Below are positions 61,101 through 61,808 of a stretch of DNA of 61,808 nt, in pieces. The first letter of the stretch is position 1; each line of letters opens with the position of its first letter. The notes beneath the pieces were generated by a model, which was given only the letters and a program-made list of their open reading frames with translations, had not been told where the DNA came from and made no database searches. Made by a program: the position numbers and the translations under genes. Origin of the DNA: Candidatus Gastranaerophilales bacterium (lineage in GTDB: Bacteria; Cyanobacteriota; Vampirovibrionia; Gastranaerophilales; Gastranaerophilaceae); assembly GCA_944326525.1 (NCBI GenBank), contig CALVEG010000009.1, positions 1-61,808 of the forward strand. The letters run 5' to 3'.

Positions 61101-61618
61101 TTTGTTGCTTGATCTATTCTTCTGTCAAAATCTGCAACTCCTGCTATTTCGTCAATAATCTTACGTCTGTTTTTGGGAGAACAGTTCGTAATCCCCATGA
61201 CATCACCCTGCATCATTACGTTGTAACTGTTCGGGGTTACGTTGTATTTCTCAAGCTCTGCATGAACATTAGTAAGAGTTGTAACTGCATCATTTATATA
61301 ATAGGTGCTTGCGTAACCTTGAGAGGATTTTCGAATTTTTCTTGCTATACTTAAATCTTTGCCATCGTTCATTCCGCCAAATGTTACTTTTACAAGTGCT
61401 TCGTTTCTTTTAGTATATGTTGAAATGAAATGTGAAAGATTTTCTGCCCTAAGTTCACTTGCATTTGCAAGACCTAGTGCAAATAGTATACTGTCTATAA
61501 TATTACTTTTCCCAGAACCGTTAGGTCCTGAAATTGTCGTAAACCCTTCCAAAAGCGGGATTTCCGATTTGTTGGCAAATGATTTGAAGTTGTCTATTTC
61601 CAGTTGTTTTATGTACAT
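58127..61618 (-). CDS. smc: Chromosome segregation ATPase SMC
   Basis: A 1163-residue SMC that loops and aligns DNA with ScpAB. The head has MYIKQLEIDNFKSFA, Walker A GPNGSGKSN and YNVMMQGDVMGITN. Long coiled coils (about 170-500 and 670-1000) flank a hinge with AVEVAFGGRMTHIVV-like AMEVAFGGRMTHIVVDDE and MTGGSQK. The C-terminal head has SGGEKSLTALAFVFA and Walker B PFYAFDEVDASLD with RKPMIESANR. The family start MYIKQ gives ATG 61618; the in-frame TTG at 61630 is unlikely. First gene of the smc-scpA-scpB operon. Confidence 0.97.
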   Translation of the reverse strand: MYIKQLEIDNFKSFANKSEIPLLEGFTTISGPNGSGKSNIIDSILFALGLANASELRAENLSHFISTYTKRNEALVKVTFGGMNDGKDLSIARKIRKSSQGYASTYYINDAVTTLTNVHAELEKYNVTPNSYNVMMQGDVMGITNCSPKNRRKIIDEIAGVADFDRRIDQATNELTTVEQRVERSQVILNEVDTRLEQLKEEREVALKYQKLREEKTGLEGQINKVRFFDLKRNLEQAHLNILEFTKKRKEEEVKSKDLDERINLIKEKFREVSEVIKEKGEAHQIELKKQLEELKGETDRKNNASTYADKQIMDGLRRIENAKNGIESHKQKIEDFKLKIKLKEDEIKIIEANIAEQNAELKKIREDLTGLNASADQHIEKRNNLRKKYEDLQDKDNELIKKKLPLESELKNLQQELEKAKKSIEELEQLKANFTSDYELKKTLVEQLEKEMNDFKIIQQNILHDLDTTKNEIDDVNHDIQMAARKVSIMETKKQVVQSSFNSAIDTVMNAHLQGVHAPLVKLGTVDKEFSTAMEVAFGGRMTHIVVDDEHVASVAIELLKSSGAGRATFIPLNKIVKAPTRLNLPKDKGVIDFAINLVDFDDKYINAFYYAVGETLVVEDMECAKKLIGKYRMVTLQGEIFEKSGSMTGGSQKRTGLSFSQNDDDELEKLRNNLKDLETKAAELIRKRDLLENKREDIRQKYSDSMNESAKAKLELGNMTRNYENSENLLSEKTKFVTEAEPKIAEINKNLDKLEEQTVTIYDEMTTVQAEIEEVEKLIDEQDLKDLKEKTEGVEAEIKRLQDKLRDANAEKNDFNRDIAFQENMILTNTEDIERTESNNKKLEADKERFKAEIEELNKKSEALEDQIKEIEEKLGKLLEERDSIQADLNEIEKQKTSSAYEIERISEQIESFKARRRELEPQLETARTDLINAGMEPEKLEPVEISIEEITSQIQRLEKKMQDLGDVNMRAIAAYEEVQTRQNELKTQIETLSKERKEILDRMSGYEQSKKEAFMKTYNNINENFKQVFHQLSEGEGELKLENPDDPLSGGMTIEAQPRDKKLQRLESMSGGEKSLTALAFVFAIQRYMPSPFYAFDEVDASLDTMNVERIAQMVQNQSKNTQFIVVSHRKPMIESANRTIGVTQKEKGITRVTGVKLRD

Positions 61619-61729
61619 ATCCCTACCCAAGTATAGTCTTAATTCTATTAGACAATAAGATTTGTGTCATGTCAAAGCTATAACAAAATGTTAATATATT
61701 TTTGAAATTTATTTTTATCAAACAACAGG

Positions 61730-61757
61730 CAAAAAAAAAACGACTAAAAAGCCGTTT
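61730..61757 (-). terminator. Terminator of a gene to the right of the window
   Basis: On the minus strand AAACGGCT and AGTCGTTT (61757-61750 and 61745-61738) pair over a 4-base loop, with a G-U pair that forms only in the minus-strand RNA, followed by ten Ts. It separates smc from an upstream minus-strand gene outside the window. Nothing else is recognised in 61619-61808. Confidence 0.7.
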
Positions 61758-61808
61758 AATTAAAGGGAAAAAAGGAAATGAAATTGAAAATTAAAAGAAA
61801 ATCGCAAA

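Noticed and set aside
61778..61808. Start of a plus-strand gene (MKLKIKRKSQ)
   Set aside because: Only ten codons fit before the window ends and the spacing to GGAA is too short; it cannot be supported.

Overview
The window is AT-rich bacterial chromosome, densely coding on both strands, with standard stop codons and mostly AGGAG-type ribosome binding sites. The best guess for the source is a gut-type Gastranaerophilales / Melainabacteria (Vampirovibrionia), the non-photosynthetic sister group of Cyanobacteria. This is inferred from the ATP synthase cluster, which has the cyanobacterial order a-c-b'-b-delta-alpha-gamma with both b and b' genes and no beta/epsilon, from a cyanobacterial-style glgC, from the AT-rich base composition, and from many lineage-specific hypothetical proteins. 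No rRNA, tRNA, CRISPR array, intact prophage or intact insertion sequence was seen, and no gene-free stretch exceeds 300 bases.

Layout. 1-7.6 kb is an accessory block: a broken HEFSH metallopeptidase, a phosphoribosyltransferase-like protein with a disordered Asn/Tyr-rich N terminus, two EF-hand-like proteins, a CreD-family membrane protein, and an EF-hand-like protein fused to a deiminase-type (pentein) domain. 7.7-23.6 kb is mostly housekeeping: DUF115-like protein, DHA2 transporter, glmU, obg, a metal-ligand-less amidohydrolase coupled to a YjbQ gene, gpmI, a SNF2 helicase, rpsU (57 codons), a DUF2229 Fe-S protein, rsmE and cca. 23.9-27.3 kb holds two tandem paralogous membrane proteins. 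27.3-32.5 kb is the ATP synthase operon (minus strand), with a small zinc-finger membrane protein inserted between alpha and gamma. 32.6-36.7 kb is a divergent birA-oadG-oadA-oadB operon for a Na+-pumping decarboxylase. 36.7-47.9 kb mixes hypothetical proteins with a PurN-like protein, glgC, an ECF sigma/anti-sigma pair, leuC, a lipoprotein, a LeuA/NifV-type synthase and a TPR protein. 48-55.4 kb holds an orphan histidine kinase, a candidate small RNA, a Met/Tyr-rich protein, another TPR protein, two sugar-type ABC permeases and an FAD oxidoreductase. 55.5-61.6 kb is the smc-scpA-scpB operon with a matrixin-like protease gene overlapping its end.

How it fits together. Energy metabolism (oxaloacetate decarboxylase exporting Na+, an ATP synthase whose c subunit lacks the Na+ site), glycogen synthesis (glgC), lower glycolysis (gpmI), envelope precursor synthesis (glmU) and chromosome segregation (smc-scpAB) suit a fermentative heterotroph. 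The most novel signal is a short N-terminal signature, M-x-I followed within about 30 residues by F-x-G or F-G, shared by seven otherwise unrelated hypothetical proteins here, including one where it precedes a lipoprotein signal. Other notable points are three start codons lying exactly 6 nt after an extended -10 box (predicted leaderless mRNAs), a candidate small RNA with an anti-Shine-Dalgarno loop, and the EF-hand-deiminase protein inside a cluster of effector-like genes without Sec signals.
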